Made by a program: the position numbers and the translations under genes
The notes under the pieces: generated by a model
Told to the model about the DNA's origin: nothing
What the model saw: the letters and a program-made list of their open reading frames with translations, nothing else
Database searches by the model: none
Source: Limnephilus marmoratus
Taxonomy: Eukaryota > Arthropoda > Insecta > Trichoptera > Limnephilidae
Length of the DNA: 64,000 nucleotides
Reading direction: 5' to 3'
Assembly: GCA_917880885.1 (NCBI GenBank)
Contig: OU862927.1
Coordinates: 38,963,571 to 39,027,570, forward strand
Shown: one piece after another, positions 46,713 to 59,420 of the stretch
Layout of the letters: every line of letters begins with the position of its first letter
Position numbering within the stretch: the first letter of the stretch is position 1

Positions 46713-46794
46713 ATGAATCATCTCCAAAGTTTCGCGGTATGAGCGTGGAACACGGTGTATAATAAATATAGTATATTTTCTTATTTATTTATTA

Positions 46795-47010
46795 TCAGAG
46801 TGGAAAATACTTTCAGTATCGCTATTCAGAATTGAAACGTTGAATAAAATGGCTTTCGCCGCGATTGGGAACCAGATCTGAATATTCAGGTACTTCATCA
46901 CTTTTCTCTTCTCATTTACTTCCCATCCCCACTACCTTCAACCCCATAACACACCCCAATTTGAGATGCTATAGTCTCTCTAGCTTCAGAAGTTTTGGAA
47001 CAGTTGCTCA
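46795..47010 (+). mobile_element. SINE family 1 fragment
   Basis: CAGAATTGAAACGTTG, TTCCCATCCCCACTACCTTC and CACCCCAATTTGAGATGCTA give the SINE body in + orientation, quite diverged. Confidence 0.6.
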
Positions 47011-47639
47011 CACAAAAAATAAGATATTTCGATATTTTAAAATGTTTGCTCAATTTTCACAAATTTTAGCTCACATTAAGCACGCTGACACGCTCAGAAC
47101 ACACTTCTATCGGATTATTCTTCAGTGCCATTAAATTATCAACATTTTCTGCGTTCGTTACTATTATGTATTATTTGTCTGTGTTTACTCAGTGAGTTAG
47201 TTAATTACAACAGCAAAACTTAATAGCACTTTCACAATGGGATACTACTTAATTAATGGAGTCATTAAACCCACACCGAAATTAATATATTAATGTCGCC
47301 AATTACATGTCTAGCACTTCTGGGTTATTTTGGTTTGTGAAGTAAATAAACTATGTATTATAAGGAAACCCGGTCGCCGACAAATTTGAACATTGGGTAT
47401 TTTACCAAATTATAGCTGTCACTGTCGCTCTTATTCTCCCGAATACTGATTGATAGGGACAACTGCGTCATCAAAATCATCAAAATTGAGGTTTGGTATT
47501 CCCCATTTTTCTCCCACAAAACTAGATGGAATTTTAAGATGTTTGTGACTAACTGTATGAAAAGAAAATACTCGATTAGCTTTTCTTAAAAATAATTCGC
47601 TAAGTTTGTATACTAAACGTATCTTGGCGGCGTTTAACA

Positions 47640-48000
47640 TTTGGGAGGCGGGTATGGGTACCGCCGCCCCGGGAATTATTTAATGGATAATCAACACCAC
47701 TGCCATAGGTCACCCCAAATGGTTTGCTACGTTTGGTGACTTAGCAGGGGTGCCCGGGATCACGCAAGAATCATGGCTCTCCAGTAAGAATCACTCGATC
47801 CATTGCCTTTGAAGGGACTCATTCATACGTCCGTCACTTTTGGACAAACTGACCCTCAGATTCCTACCCACCCCTCATAACTATTTCCTTCCCAGAACTT
47901 GTTCTTCTTCCTTTCTTAAAAAAGCCCTCCCCATAGCAGCCACTAAGATGACATAGGCCTTGAGGGAAATTAGCCTCCCGTGTGAAGCTAATGTAAAAAA
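47640..48000 (+). mobile_element. Short retroposon with LINE-type 3' end
   Basis: Head TTTGGGAGGCGGGTATGGG and tail CATAGGCCTTGAGGGAAATT, as in the copy at 5696, though the 3' hairpin has partly eroded. Confidence 0.65.
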
Positions 48001-48014
48001 AATGCAGTTTGATA

Positions 48015-48450
48015 AGGAGGCGTCTACTAATATCTACAGGAATTCCAAAAACTGAAAAAATCGAACTAATATCTATGAAAACCAAAGTGTTGACGAATAT
48101 CTACAGCACAAACTGTTGACTAATATCTATGAGAATCAAAATGTTGACGAATATCTACAGCACTGGCAGAGGTTGGATTTGCAATTATGTGTAGCATATT
48201 GGAATAATGTAATATTGCGTATGCAGTTTAAAAATCTTAATTTATGTAAGTGTGTATGTAAAAAATCGTAATATCGGACTATTGGACACATTTAGCTGAT
48301 TAGTCCAACCTACGCTCTGTAGATATTAGTTGAACCTACGCTCTGTAGATATTAGTCAACACTCTGAAGTTCGTAGATATTAGTTCAACATATGAGCTGT
48401 AGATATTCGTCAGACATACAGGCTGTAGATATTAGTATCTGGAGTCGTTT
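48015..48450. mobile_element. Foldback-like ACTAATATCTA element, short copy
   Basis: The left side has ACTAATATCTACAGG and further tandem variants, and the right side has TAGATATTAGT variants to GTATCTGGAGTC. Most of the interior seen at 62341-63466 is missing. Confidence 0.7.
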
Positions 48451-48465
48451 GATAATGCCTCCGGA

Positions 48466-49159
48466 AGTGTACGAACAAAAACAAAGCGGGTTTCGGTTTT
48501 CTGATTAGTCGGCGCACGGGCGGCTGACTGGCGCAGGCGTGCTGACAAGAACGTTTGTATGTCAACGTATCAGACCGAACATAGTAAAGGCAGGTTCAGA
48601 TTTGTGTCCGCGCGAGGCGGCGCCGATAAGCTTTACCGGAATGAATTCTTAATTCCTGCTCGCCGGTGACGCCGGTCAGAATCTGATATCAAAATGAGCG
48701 ACCTGTTAATTCCCGCTGTTTTCAATCAATCGCCAATCTGGGATAAAATAAATACATTCCATAGCACCAGAAATGTTGTTGACAAGTGATGGAATGAAAT
48801 AAAAACAAGATAAAATTTTGAAATAACCTCAAATGTTACAAGTGAATTCCTTTCAGGCACGTACTTAACATATTATCATGTTCTCCTGAGGTTTTTTTCA
48901 TTTTTGAAGATACCAATTACCAAATACCATTGTTATATTCCTTAATTTCAATAAAGGATTCTCCAAGAGTAAATAATCGTCGTCTACGAACTCGACATTT
49001 CGTAAAAACTGACAGCTGCTGTCAGGCTACCGCGCAGGTAGCGCAGGTTTTATCCGCGTTCTGTTTGTCCACATCTCGGCGTCAACTGCCGCCGGTAGAA
49101 CAGGGCACTGAACGCCGTTAATCTGAAAACCGAATCCCGCTTTGTTTTTGTTCGTACCT
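48466..49159. mobile_element. DNA element with inverted GTACGAACAAAAACAAAGCGG ends
   Basis: The left TACGAACAAAAACAAAGCGG is mirrored at 49130-49156. About 690 bp, non-coding, with a GC-rich section near 48600. Confidence 0.75.
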
Positions 49160-49556
49160 GAAGGAAAAGCAGCTGTCACGCGTAGTAATAATTAGGTTCA
49201 CCACAGAACTTGTTTTATAAATAAATTATTATTTTTTGTAATCCCATAATATTATAAAGGCGAAAGTTTGTATGGACGTTTGTTACTCTTTCACGCAATA
49301 AATACTGAATGGACTTTAAAAATTCTTTCACCAATAGATAGCTACATTATTTGCTAGTAATATAGGCTGGATATATTGGTAAGCTCTGGCGTTATGAAAT
49401 TATTTATCATACATTTATTGTCCGGATGAAACCAAAGCGTTGCTTAGTAATTTGTTGACGTGCGCTGTCATTTTGTTATTTGTTTAGGTTACTATGGAGG
49501 TCCCTTGATAGTAAAACTTCAAATATGTGTAAAATACTAATGTACAATAATATTAT

Positions 49557-49990
49557 TAAGGGCCCGCAACCCGGATTTGTACCGATTTATTACATATTTC
49601 CCTTAAACACGGTAAGTTTTAAAGCTCTTAAAAAAATATATGTTATTCTTGAAGATAATATCTAGACTTTGCCCGCGCCGAAACGCAAATTATATAAAAT
49701 TCCTCGATAGAAAAAAATCGCAAAGTATGCTCCAAAAATTATTATTAACACGTTTGTTTCAGTTATTTTACAAGTTATATGTATGAAAAAATTCACAGTG
49801 TTTCTTTAAATGCTGTTTAAGATAATGCCCGCGAGATTTTTGCTCTATTTTAAACGAGTCGTATTTTTTTAAAGATTTTCACAATTTTTCCATCGATTTT
49901 GTCGCTGTAAATGTTAGCGCTCTCCTTTAACATTCGTAATTTCGTATCTCTCCATCTTCTTCTTTTCGGGCCCGGTTGCAGAGCCTTAAT
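49557..49990. mobile_element. Interspersed ~430-bp element, copy 2 (inverted relative to 25677)
   Basis: Runs from GGGCCCGCAACCCGG to GGGCCCGGTTGCAGAGCC and matches 25677-26104 in reverse, including AATTTCGTATCTCTCCATCT. Confidence 0.62.
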
Positions 49991-49991
49991 A

Positions 49992-50193
49992 TCTATACTA
50001 ATATTATAAATGCGAAAAGCGCGTGTTTGATTGTCACGTTTCAATTGGTGGCACGCGAGCTGTTTGAAAAATGAATGTAACGGGTATGGAAATGGGTGGG
50101 TGAGGAGGGGGGTGGTGTGGGGATAGGGAGGTGGAAGAGGCGGAGTGGGAAACCCCCTAATACTCTGCGAGCGACGCCAGGGGCAAAAGCTAG
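49992..50193 (+). mobile_element. Short Helitron, Lep1-like
   Basis: Starts TCTATACTAATATTATAAA after an A and ends GGGGCAAAAGCTAG|T. About 200 bp. The start closely matches short Helitrons described from Lepidoptera. Confidence 0.75.
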
Positions 50194-50409
50194 TAATATA
50201 ATAAAAACAAAATTACAATGGAATTCTACAAAATGAACTTGAAAACAATAAATCTTAGAAAAACAACTCGTTTTTATATCTCTTCCGCCGCGCCGATATC
50301 TTTTTCAAAAGGCCAAAAGGTTATTTACCCTCAATGAAGGAGTTCTTCGAGACTCTAAGGGTAATCATTGGAAGTAGACAAAGAACAACAAAATGTAAGT
50401 TTGCCCACA

Positions 50410-51490
50410 TTTCTTTTTTTTATTTATTTTTTATATTATTTAAACTCCCGTACATAGGGCTATTACAAACATAATACAAGTGTATCGAACATTTACAAAC
50501 ATTATATATATATAGAATAACATACAGTACATACATACGATGCATATTAGTACAACAAATATTTATCATTTTACAAACATATCAGTTACATAAATAACTA
50601 GTTATTTTTGCTTTGATGCAAGACGGTGAGGTTTTGAAAATATCGAAAAGGTCTGTATACGTATTGGCAGTTCGGTGAAAACGCACTAGCGGTGAATGAT
50701 AGGAATAGTTAGTGCTATGATTGTCACTGTGGAAAAGGTGGTGGAGTCGAGTTGATTTAACAGGGACACGAATATTTATAACACTTAACATTTGAGGGCA
50801 GTCTATGAGATTGTTCAGTAATTTAAAAAGTATACGAATGTCATTAATAGTACGCCGGGTAGAAAGTAGTGGTAGGTTTAGATCAGACATTAATGCATTG
50901 TAGCGGATTTCAATTACAGGCTGTCTCAATTTGAATTGAATGTATCGAAGAAATTTTCTTTGTACTCTCTCCAAACGGTGTAAGTTACAGGTATAAATCG
51001 GAGACCATACAGGAGATGCATATTCCAGCTGCGATCTTACAAGAGAGCAGTAAAGTAGCTTAATTGACTCAATGTTTTGAAAAGTCCTTGTGTTACGTAT
51101 TACAAAACCTAGATTTTGCATGGCCTTATTGGAAATTGTTTCACAGTGACGATCAAATGTAAGTTCCGGTCAAAAATAACACCAAGGTCTTTGATAAATG
51201 GTAATAATGCAATTTCATTATTGTTAATTAAATACGATGTAGATATTGGAATCTGTGAACGGTAAAAACACAACACACGTGGAAACATTTTTTTACGTTT
51301 AGGAATAATTTATTTTTTTCACACCAGCTAGCAAGTCTATCTAAATTTTGCTGAAGGATAAGTGCATCATTTAAACATTTTATAATCTTAAAAAGCTTTA
51401 GGTCATCTGCGAATAGAATGAATTTGACATTATCGAAACATTTCTTCCCTTTTAATTCATTTTGTGCTTCGATAGTTTCGTTCAGACATT
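50410..51490 (-). mobile_element. LINE, 5'-truncated (ORF 50582-51121 plus upstream RT remnant)
   Basis: The - strand encodes LLYCSLVRSQLEYASPVWSP and LERVQRKFLRYIQFKLRQP (the RT C-terminus), preceded by a decayed FADDLKLFKIIKCLNDALIL. The 3' end is at the T-rich stretch near 50410. Confidence 0.85.
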
Positions 51491-51499
51491 ACGTTACAT

Positions 51500-52640
51500 T
51501 TGCAATAAAATCCTTATAAATGGAATATTTTTGAGCGTATCCAAAAAATAAAAACTGTTTTGAAATTGTGATGAAATACGCTTTCAAAATTTATTATAAG
51601 AAATAACCCTGTATTTTTTAAAACATATTTTTTTTAGTAAACTTTAAAAACCTTTAAAAGTGGCTCACCTTATGTTTTTTCTAACTAAAATTAGGTAAAA
51701 ACACATGTTTTATTTGATATATGATTTATAAACGTTTTTATCGCCTCACTTTTTTGTCGTTTCATGTAAAAATAATTCATAACAATTTCATATTTTTTTT
51801 TTAAGTTGCCCTCGAAAACTTTGGATTCGTAAGGCGGCTTACATTAATTACGTGAGTTCAAAAGGGGGGTCCAGCAAATTCTCACGTTACTTGAAAAGAA
51901 TATACGAAGCGGCCCAAATTTATTTCACTAAGGGGGAGGGGTCTAGATTGGAAGAAAAACTGCTCATGTAATTAATGTGTGCCCCCTAAAGGTATACATT
52001 TTAATTATTTTACGGTTAATTTTTGGATTTGAATATAAAGTACGGTGTTTTCAGTTTTCAAAACTGTTTAGATCATACTTTTTACTATGATAGTAAGGGA
52101 GACAGAACGATTTCTATGAAACCTATTTGAGTTATTTCGAAAAGTGAACAAATTAACCATTTTTACTTTACGTCCATTCATTTTTCAGCCGTTCAGCAGT
52201 TTCATTGCCTTGGTTCCGCGAGTGAAAGACGCTGAATGCCAATATCCAAAATTGTCGGATCGGTTCACGCGGCAATTTCATTTGGCACTATTGTTTCATT
52301 TCTTGTTCAGACGTGTCACTCGGGGTGAAAAAGGTGGAATGAAAGACAGAAATGAATGATCAGTGAAGCGTTTGATTCAACAATTAGTATCTACTATGCG
52401 TTAACACTGTAGAGTTTCAAAATACGCGGGAACGACTCACGTGCATTGTGTGATAGTCTGAAAAAACCCTTTGGCCGAACTTTTATTTACTAGGAATCTA
52501 AAAACTTTTTAAACAACTTTTTAAATCACATTGCATGAATAATTCCAAGTGTAATTCTGCTTCATTGAAATGTGCGACAAAGGAATCTTTGTAAGATTGA
52601 ACCAACGAACCGTGGAATAATTCAATCACTGGCCCAATAA
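51500..52640. other. No recognised feature
   Basis: AT-rich text with short frames only and no readable repeat ends. Confidence 0.5.
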
Positions 52641-52830
52641 TTCAATGACTAGTGTAAGAAAGTTGGGATTTAGTTCATGCGGGCAAAAAACTTTTACAAT
52701 CTATGCCAGCGATCGGCCATTGGCGGCCGTGAGCCAGGTCTTTCCCGTTTCTAAACATGTGATGATCACTGAATTTTTTTTTCGCCCTCTGCTTTTTTTC
52801 GTTTGTGCTATCATACTTATAGTTACATTT

Positions 52831-53213
52831 TTTTTACATTAGCTCCACACAGATGGCCCTGAAGAAAATAATTCCCCTCAGGGCCTATGTTATCTTTGGG
52901 GATGATGTGCGGAGGGTCTTTTTAGGAAAGGAAGAAGAGAAAGTTCTGGGAAGGAAAAGGGTATTAGGAGTGGGTAGGAATCTGGGGGTTAGTTTGTTCA
53001 GGAGTGACAGAGGTATGAATTTCTCCCGCTGCTATGCAAGGTGATGTTTCGAGAGAGTACGGCTGGAGAAGTCAAAGGGACTCCCTCAACTATTATCTTC
53101 CGATCCGGCCTGCCAGGCAGACGCATCCGCCGCCAAGACCCGGACAAACCTCATCCCATGAACCCTGGCACCCCGGCTAAGTCACCAAACGTACCGAACC
53201 ACTTGGGGTTAAA
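52831..53213 (-). mobile_element. Short retroposon with LINE-type 3' hairpin, minus copy
   Basis: The T run and CACACAGATGGCCCTGAAG to TCAGGGCCTATG mark the 3' end; GGACAAACCTCATCCCATGA and CCACTTGGGGTTAA are the reversed body of the 5696 family. Confidence 0.68.
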
Positions 53214-53324
53214 ATAATTATCTCAGAATATTGAAAATCCACCAGCTTCTATCTTAATAATAAGTGGAAAATGTACCTTGTTCAATGATGGAGGACTAAA
53301 CCAGTAAAGGATCGAACCTTATAA

Positions 53325-54100
53325 AAAAATAATTCCTCCTCATGTACCCTTAAAAATTGAAAACAACGACCTGCAAATCCTGATCCAGGAAAAATATCTT
53401 GGGCTGTGCATTGATCAGCATTTGACATTTAAACAACACATACAAGGTATTAAAGATAAAATCATCCCCTTAATTAGCATATTTAGCCGGCTATCATATC
53501 TGTTGCCAAATAAATTAAAAATAGGTTTATATTATAGTCTCGTACACTCACATTTAAATTATTTGATTGAAATCTGGGGAAACGCAAGTGAAACACACAT
53601 AAATTAATTACAGATAATACAAAACAAGTTAATCAAAAAACTATTTAACTACAATCCCAGAACATCCACAAAAAATTATATATGGAAACAAAACTATTAA
53701 CATTAAGAAAACTATATGAATACACTATATGTCTCCTTATATACAAAATAATCTCGTACACACAAACACAGAATTCATTAAAACGTCCCAAGTACATAAA
53801 CACTTTACACGACAACGCAATAACATACATTTAAACACCATCCACACTAACTATGGTAAACAATTCATTGGTTACGAGGGGGGCAACTTATATAATTGCC
53901 TCCCAAATGACATTAAAAACGAAAAGAAGCTGGGTAAATTTAAAAAAAATGTATTTATATTTATTCTTGATAAACAAAATAATGAAATAGAATAGCGCTG
54001 TATTGAAATATTTATTTAATCTTAATGTGTATAATTATTTCTAGTTAAATGAGTGAAAATGTAATTTTCTTTTAACTGGAATAAAAAAAAATAATAAAAA
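53325..54100 (+). mobile_element. LINE, decayed second copy of the 24345 element
   Basis: Encodes YLGLCIDQHLTFKQHIQGI and SLVHSHLNYLIEIWGNASE, then stops after HIN; frame breaks near 53610 and 53680. It ends TTAACTGGAATAAAA and begins at the same residue as the 24345 copy. Confidence 0.82.
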
Positions 54101-54764
54101 ACCAATGACTCCCACGCTGCTAACGCTGTTGTGATATTTCAAAACGATTAAATTTCAGAGAAACAAATTTTCGCCTGCGGCGCATTTTCTTTGTGTTTTA
54201 TCATACATTTTTATGAAGGAGGAGGAGGGGGCTTTGAGGAAACATATACTTGAAAAGTGGGCATTAAGCTAGAAGGGATTGGGAACCTGTGCGCTGAACG
54301 ACGTTGTTAGGCATGACACGAACCACGGTGACGACGGGCGATTGGACAGGCAGTCACAAGCGCACTTACTGAGCAGACTCACACGCTCACGAGTGACGTC
54401 GACGATCACGTGGCCCCCATAAAAATTATCATGTTCATACGGCCCGTCACCAAAACTAATTGCCGACCGCTGGTCCATGCTGTGGGCGACGAAGATAAAC
54501 ATCGACAACGTAAGGGAGTTGGGTTTTAGTTCATACGGGGATGAAAAAAATGTTTACATTCCATGCTGTGGGCGACCAAGATAAACATCGGCAACGTGAA
54601 GTGGACCCTCTCTCTAATTAATTATAAATAAACGTGCACGTATTAAATATCATCATTATAACACTCCTTTCTTATTTGCTTACTCTGTTGCACCTAGTTA
54701 CTTTGATTTCATTTATTTTTAAATTACATGCCTTTTATATTCTACCATATACCGTGGTTTTATG

Positions 54765-55015
54765 TTCTATATTATTTTTTTTTTCTTTTTTATTCTGCCA
54801 TATTATTTTATATTCATTTACATATTATTTTCTTTAATAATCTTTTACATTATTTTATATTCTTTGACATTATTTTATAGTATTTTATTTTCTTTTATAT
54901 TCTTTTACATTATTTTACATTCTTTCATATTCTTTGACATTATTTTATATTATTTTCTTTTATATTCTTTTACATTATTTTATATTCTTTTACGTTCTTT
55001 TATATTTCAATTATT
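54765..55015. repeat. Low-complexity (ATTATTTTATATTCTTTTAC)n tract
   Basis: Degenerate pyrimidine-rich tandem repeat. The Phe/Ile/Tyr-rich frame across it is not a gene. Confidence 0.8.
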
Positions 55016-55099
55016 AATGCACTTCATGTAAAACCATTTTTATCAATATAAAAAAAAACCTGTAAAAGACTCAGATCAATTGCTGGCAGAATGTACACA

Positions 55100-55780
55100 T
55101 AAATTTTTTTCCTATCAATTGAAACACTTAAAATAATTTATATGTCTCTGGCAGAATCTATTATAAGATATGGATTAACAATATCGGGAAATACTACTAT
55201 AACCAATCTGAAACAAGTCCAAGTTGTACAAAACGCAATTGTAAAATTATTAGAAGTCCCTAATATTTTCAAACAGAGACATAATACACCATTGCTGTTT
55301 CAGAGTGCCAAAATTTTACCTGTTAAGGCAATACTATGGCACAAAATTATAATTCAACATATATTTACCCCGCAGCATAAAGAGAAATTAGATCATAAAT
55401 ACCGCACTAGATTCACGCGCAACGACGGGTTAATAGTTCCGAAATTTAACAGTAAGTACGGACAGAGAACGTTTGAATACATCATACCGAAGATATTTAA
55501 TTTATTACCTGACACTATAAAGCAATGTAATTCTATGAATAAGGTTAAATATATGGTGAAAAATTGGCTATCGGAAAAAAAAGATTTATATTGATTTTGA
55601 TATGTATGAAAAAATGTTGAATCTGTAGATATAAGATGTAAATTTTAAATTTTAAAAAGGTAACTAAAATATAAGCACCTGTTGACAAGCCGATTCAATT
55701 GGCTTAGCAGGACTTGTTTGTTGATTATATTATGTATTATCTATTATTTCAATAAAAAAATAAAAAAAATAAAATCAGTT
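55100..55780 (+). mobile_element. LINE RT C-terminal ORF (55142-55594) and 3' UTR
   Basis: The 150-aa frame includes SLAESIIRYGLTISGNTTI, LKQVQVVQNAIVKLLEVP and FNLLPDTIKQCNSMNKVK, the usual end of a LINE RT, followed by an AATAAA tail at about 55750. Confidence 0.75.
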
Positions 55781-56023
55781 ATTGCATTTAATTATTGAGA
55801 CCGGTCATTAGTTTAGATTTGTTCCTGAAGTTCTGGAAAGACCCAAAACGCATCTAACACGCCCAAATCGACAAAACACTGGATTATTGCAGACGGCGTG
55901 ATTAAGCTTAATATTTCTTGGTACTTGACAGTTGACGTCTACACCAAAACCAAACGCCAAAAATCCCGTCATGGGCAAATAATTTAAGGGCATGGCCAAT
56001 AAATAGTGTATTTGTGGCATGTT

Positions 56024-56262
56024 CCGGAGTGGAAAATACAATCAGTATTACCCTGGTGTAAGACCACCTTTCAGAATTGAGACGTTGCTTGAAATGGCTT
56101 TAGCCGTGTTTAGTGACCAGATCTGAATTGACAGGCACCTCCCCACCTTCCTCTCTCCATATCCTTCCCCTCCCCACTACCTTTAACCTCACAACATACC
56201 CCAATTGGGTATATCATAGTCTCACTGGCTGCAGACGGAAGCAGTTGGGACTCTTTTGCGGT
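56024..56262 (+). mobile_element. SINE family 1, headless + copy
   Basis: Contains TAAGACCACCTTTCAGAATT, TCCCCTCCCCACTACCTTTA and CAGTTGGGACTCTTTTGCGG. Confidence 0.7.
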
Positions 56263-56269
56263 ATTCATG

Positions 56270-57230
56270 TAAACCTGCGAAACATCTTTGTATACGTAAA
56301 AAAAAAAACACTTAACCACAATCTAGGTACATACTTGCCCTGATGATGGACACTGTTGTTATCATTATGTTATCATTTTTTACAATGATAACATGTTCAA
56401 TTAGTCCTTGACATTCGTTCACAATTCTGTTAATGTTCAATTAGTCCTTGACATTCGTTCCTAATTGTGTAGTTAAGAGGGCATTACCAGAGAAAACCAA
56501 AAAAAACGTCATTTTCAAAAAAGTTTTTAGACGTATTGACTCTTTTCCACAAAAAATTATAAATGGATTTCGAAAGATTGTTCTTTTATCTAGCATTCGC
56601 ATGTAATAAATTTTGAGAAATTTTTTAAATTTTTAGTATAATAAGGTTATTCCATAGGTCGTTGGCAGATTTGTTAAATTTTCAAAAAAGATTTTGTATT
56701 ATACCACACCCATTTCAATTAATATAATCATGCAGTAAAATAAACCAATACATTATCTAGCAAACGCATGTTTTAGAATTTTAATTTTAGTTTCAATAAA
56801 ATCATTAAGAAATATGTACGTACATGTGTTTCCTGACGAAAATTGGTCCATTTGTGTATTTGTTTGCGCACTTACAAACTAATGTATTTCAGATTTTTTA
56901 ACATTCTTATTAAATTTAGACATTATTGAAAAATGATAAATACTTATAATCAAAAAATAATTACAAAAAGTACATTATTTTAATAGTTTTATCATCACGC
57001 CTTTCAGCATTTTTGGATGAAGGTATAAATTAAAGCTAATTTGGATTGAAATAAATTCGATATTGAGTTATAATTTAAAAAAGCTGGTACGGAGAATAAT
57101 TAATCTTTCTTATTGTAACCGCCCTGCACGAAAGAACAACTTTCGAAGAAATGTGGATTTTCGTCCGCTGGCTGGTTAAACGCTCTTAATGCGACTGGAT
57201 GAGCGTAATGAGGAATACATTCATGTGTGG
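56270..57230. other. No recognised gene
   Basis: AT-rich; begins with a short Penelope-type scrap (TGATGATGGACACTGTTG at 56342). The stretch 56500-56960 resembles 8090-8520 (TTCCACAAAAAATTATAAAT, CATCAATGCAGTAAAATAAA-like text), the intron 1 sequence of copy B. Confidence 0.5.
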
Positions 57231-57746
57231 ATATAGAGCATAGGTTCTCAACGTGGACGATAGCGCCCCCTGGTGGGCGTTTGAGACTATCAGGGGGGCG
57301 GTAGAAAACCCAGAGAAAATTAGAGGGTGTTGAGACTGTCAGAGTGGCGGTAGAAGACCCAGAGAAAATTAGGGGGCGTTGAGATGGCACAGTAAGGGCG
57401 TTGGCAGATAAAAAAAATGGTCTGAAATATCCAAAAAAGACGCTTATCTCGTAGATAGGTACTAATAAAGCAAAGTTTTCAATATTGTTTAATTTTTGTT
57501 GTTTTATGTATTTTAATAATTTTTATTATGTTTGCAAGATTTCACATTTTTCGATAGTTTGGGGAGTGGATGAAAATTGAACTGAAAGATTTTTTTTTTA
57601 TTATATAATATTTTCATCTCACGTGTATTATCATAATTAAGAATTGACACTATATCATGAATTCAAGAAGGAGGGATATAGCAACCCGGTACTTTAAATA
57701 AAAAAGAATTGATTTTTTTACTTGCTTAACAAAAAGGCATAACAAA

Positions 57747-58676
57747 TCTAAATATATAAAACAAAGTCGGGTTAGTTACACTATTTATAACTCGAGAACG
57801 ACTGGGCTGATTTTGATGATCTTTGATTTGTTGGATTTGTCTCCGCCCCGGACAGGATAATAACTATTAAAACATCACAAAAGTTAACGAAATAAATAGT
57901 TATAAAGAAAATTATTTTCCCCATACATTTTGTATGGAACGAATTCTCCTATTTTGAAAGAGCTGTAACAATGTTGTGTTAGTTGAAGTTTGCGTGAATT
58001 CCAAAAATTCAAAAACGTCAAATGTCAATGCGCTAATTGTTTCGCTTTTGTTCTTTAACATATAATGCTTAGTCTCTTTCCTACACACTAAATGTCAACA
58101 GTCCAAAATGAGACAAACGGTTAACGTGTGTCTTCACCCTTCCAAAGGAAAAATACAATAATTATCATAAATAATTTCCCTCACACGTATAAAGAAAATG
58201 AAACGCTATTCCCGTAAGCGGCCATCCATAAATTACGTCACACATTAGGGGGGGGGGGAGGGGAGTAGAAAGTGTGACTAGAGGTACGGGGTGGTCATCA
58301 GCTCTGTAACGTCACATGCAAAAAAAAAAATTGAAATACTGTTTTGATTATTTTTAGATGTCACACTAGGGGGGAGGAGTCTCATAAATGTGACGATGTA
58401 TGACAGGGACGGGGGGGGGGGGGGGGATAAAAATATCACGAAATTCGTGTGACGTAATTTATGGATGGCCCGTAAGCAAGTGGAAAAGTAAGAAAACCAC
58501 AAAAATATAAATTCGTACAGAAGGTCACCTCTGATACAAAACACGGACAGTTGCGGATCGATAATTGCTTCGTTGTGTAATTTTTAACTTAATAAAAAAC
58601 TGAATTTAATTCAGCTAATAAATTAACACAAAATGTATTTATTCTAAGGGGGTACGAAGTTCGCCGGGTCAGCAAG
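57747..58676 (+). mobile_element. Non-autonomous Helitron-like element, family 2, copy 2
   Basis: Starts TCTAAATATATAAAACAAAG and ends GCCGGGTCAGCAAG|T; matches 430-1104 except for the MITE at 58220-58470. Confidence 0.6.
58220..58470. mobile_element. MITE with GGCCATCCATAAATTACGTC ends
   Basis: Inverted ends GGCCATCCATAAATTACGTC and its reverse, flanked by CGTAAGC on both sides (58213-58219, 58471-58477). The copy at 430-1104 shows the empty site CCCGTAAGTAAGTGG. The interior has G and C runs. Confidence 0.85.
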
Positions 58677-58920
58677 TAAATTAATATATTATAAATCGAA
58701 TTATTGATTCTATGACCGTTGAGCTCCCCTCACTTCCCCATAAGTAAAAAAAAAGTTGGGAGGCTCTAGAAAAAAAAATTCTCAAAGTGAGCGGTGGGCG
58801 AAATAAGGTTGAGAACCTATGATATGGAATATAAAGGGTTCAAACCTTAGATATTGTGGAAGAACTAAATTCCCAAATAGCCGCGCGAGACTAACCAAGA
58901 ACATATTAAATGAACACTGG

Positions 58921-59420
58921 TAACTTACATGTTACATAAGAGCCAGTGTGCGCTGAGTTCTGTTCAACAGTCCAAAAAATACCAGTAAAACCAAATATTA
59001 GCAACGAGGAACTAACCAAGAACATACTAAATGAACACATGTAACTTACGTGATACAAAAAAGTCAGTATACACCGTTTTCTGCCCATCGGTTTCAATTA
59101 CATCAGAAAAACCAAATATCAGTAACGTGGGACTAATCAAATAACTTAAATGTTGCAGAAGAGCCAGTGTACAACATGTGTTGCTCAACAGTTTCAATTA
59201 TATCAGTAAAAACATACATCGACAACGAGGGACATAATAAATGAACACAGGTAACTTAAATGTCAAAGAAGAACCAGTGTACTCGTATTCTGCTCAACAG
59301 TTTCAATTATATCAGTAATACCAAATATCAGCAACGAGACACTAACTAAGAACATAATAAATAAATACAGGTAACTTACATGGTACAGAAGAGCCAGTGT
59401 AGACCGTGTTCTGCTCGATA
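58921..59420 (-). repeat. Tandem repeat of the Rph exon end and splice donor, five copies
   Basis: Five copies spaced 100-121 bp, with their donor-side edges near 58921, 59042, 59142, 59252 and 59372. Each contains the - strand sequence for the end of the 59380-59608 exon (IEQNTVYTG-like), the donor region (ATGTAAGTTACC or a variant) and about 70 bp of intron. The copy at 59372 belongs to the full exon. The copies nearest 59042 and 58921 retain GTAAGT; the other two have ATTTAAGTT and have lost the GT. Confidence 0.85.

Larger units (their letters stand above)
57239..58821. mobile_element. hAT-type DNA transposon with nested insertions
   Basis: The ends CATAGGTTCTCAAC and GTTGAGAACCTATG are perfect inverted repeats. 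Flanks ATATAGAG and ATATGGAA are a diverged 8-bp duplication fitting nTnnnnAn. The interior contains a Helitron-like element and, inside that, a MITE. No transposase is seen. Confidence 0.78.

Noticed and set aside
54634..55031. Membrane protein rich in Phe/Ile/Tyr
   Set aside because: Translation of a degenerate pyrimidine-rich tandem repeat.
57100..57390. Host gene with FSGSSTATLTVST repeats on the minus strand
   Set aside because: It lies across the left end of a hAT-type element and reflects its internal short repeats.
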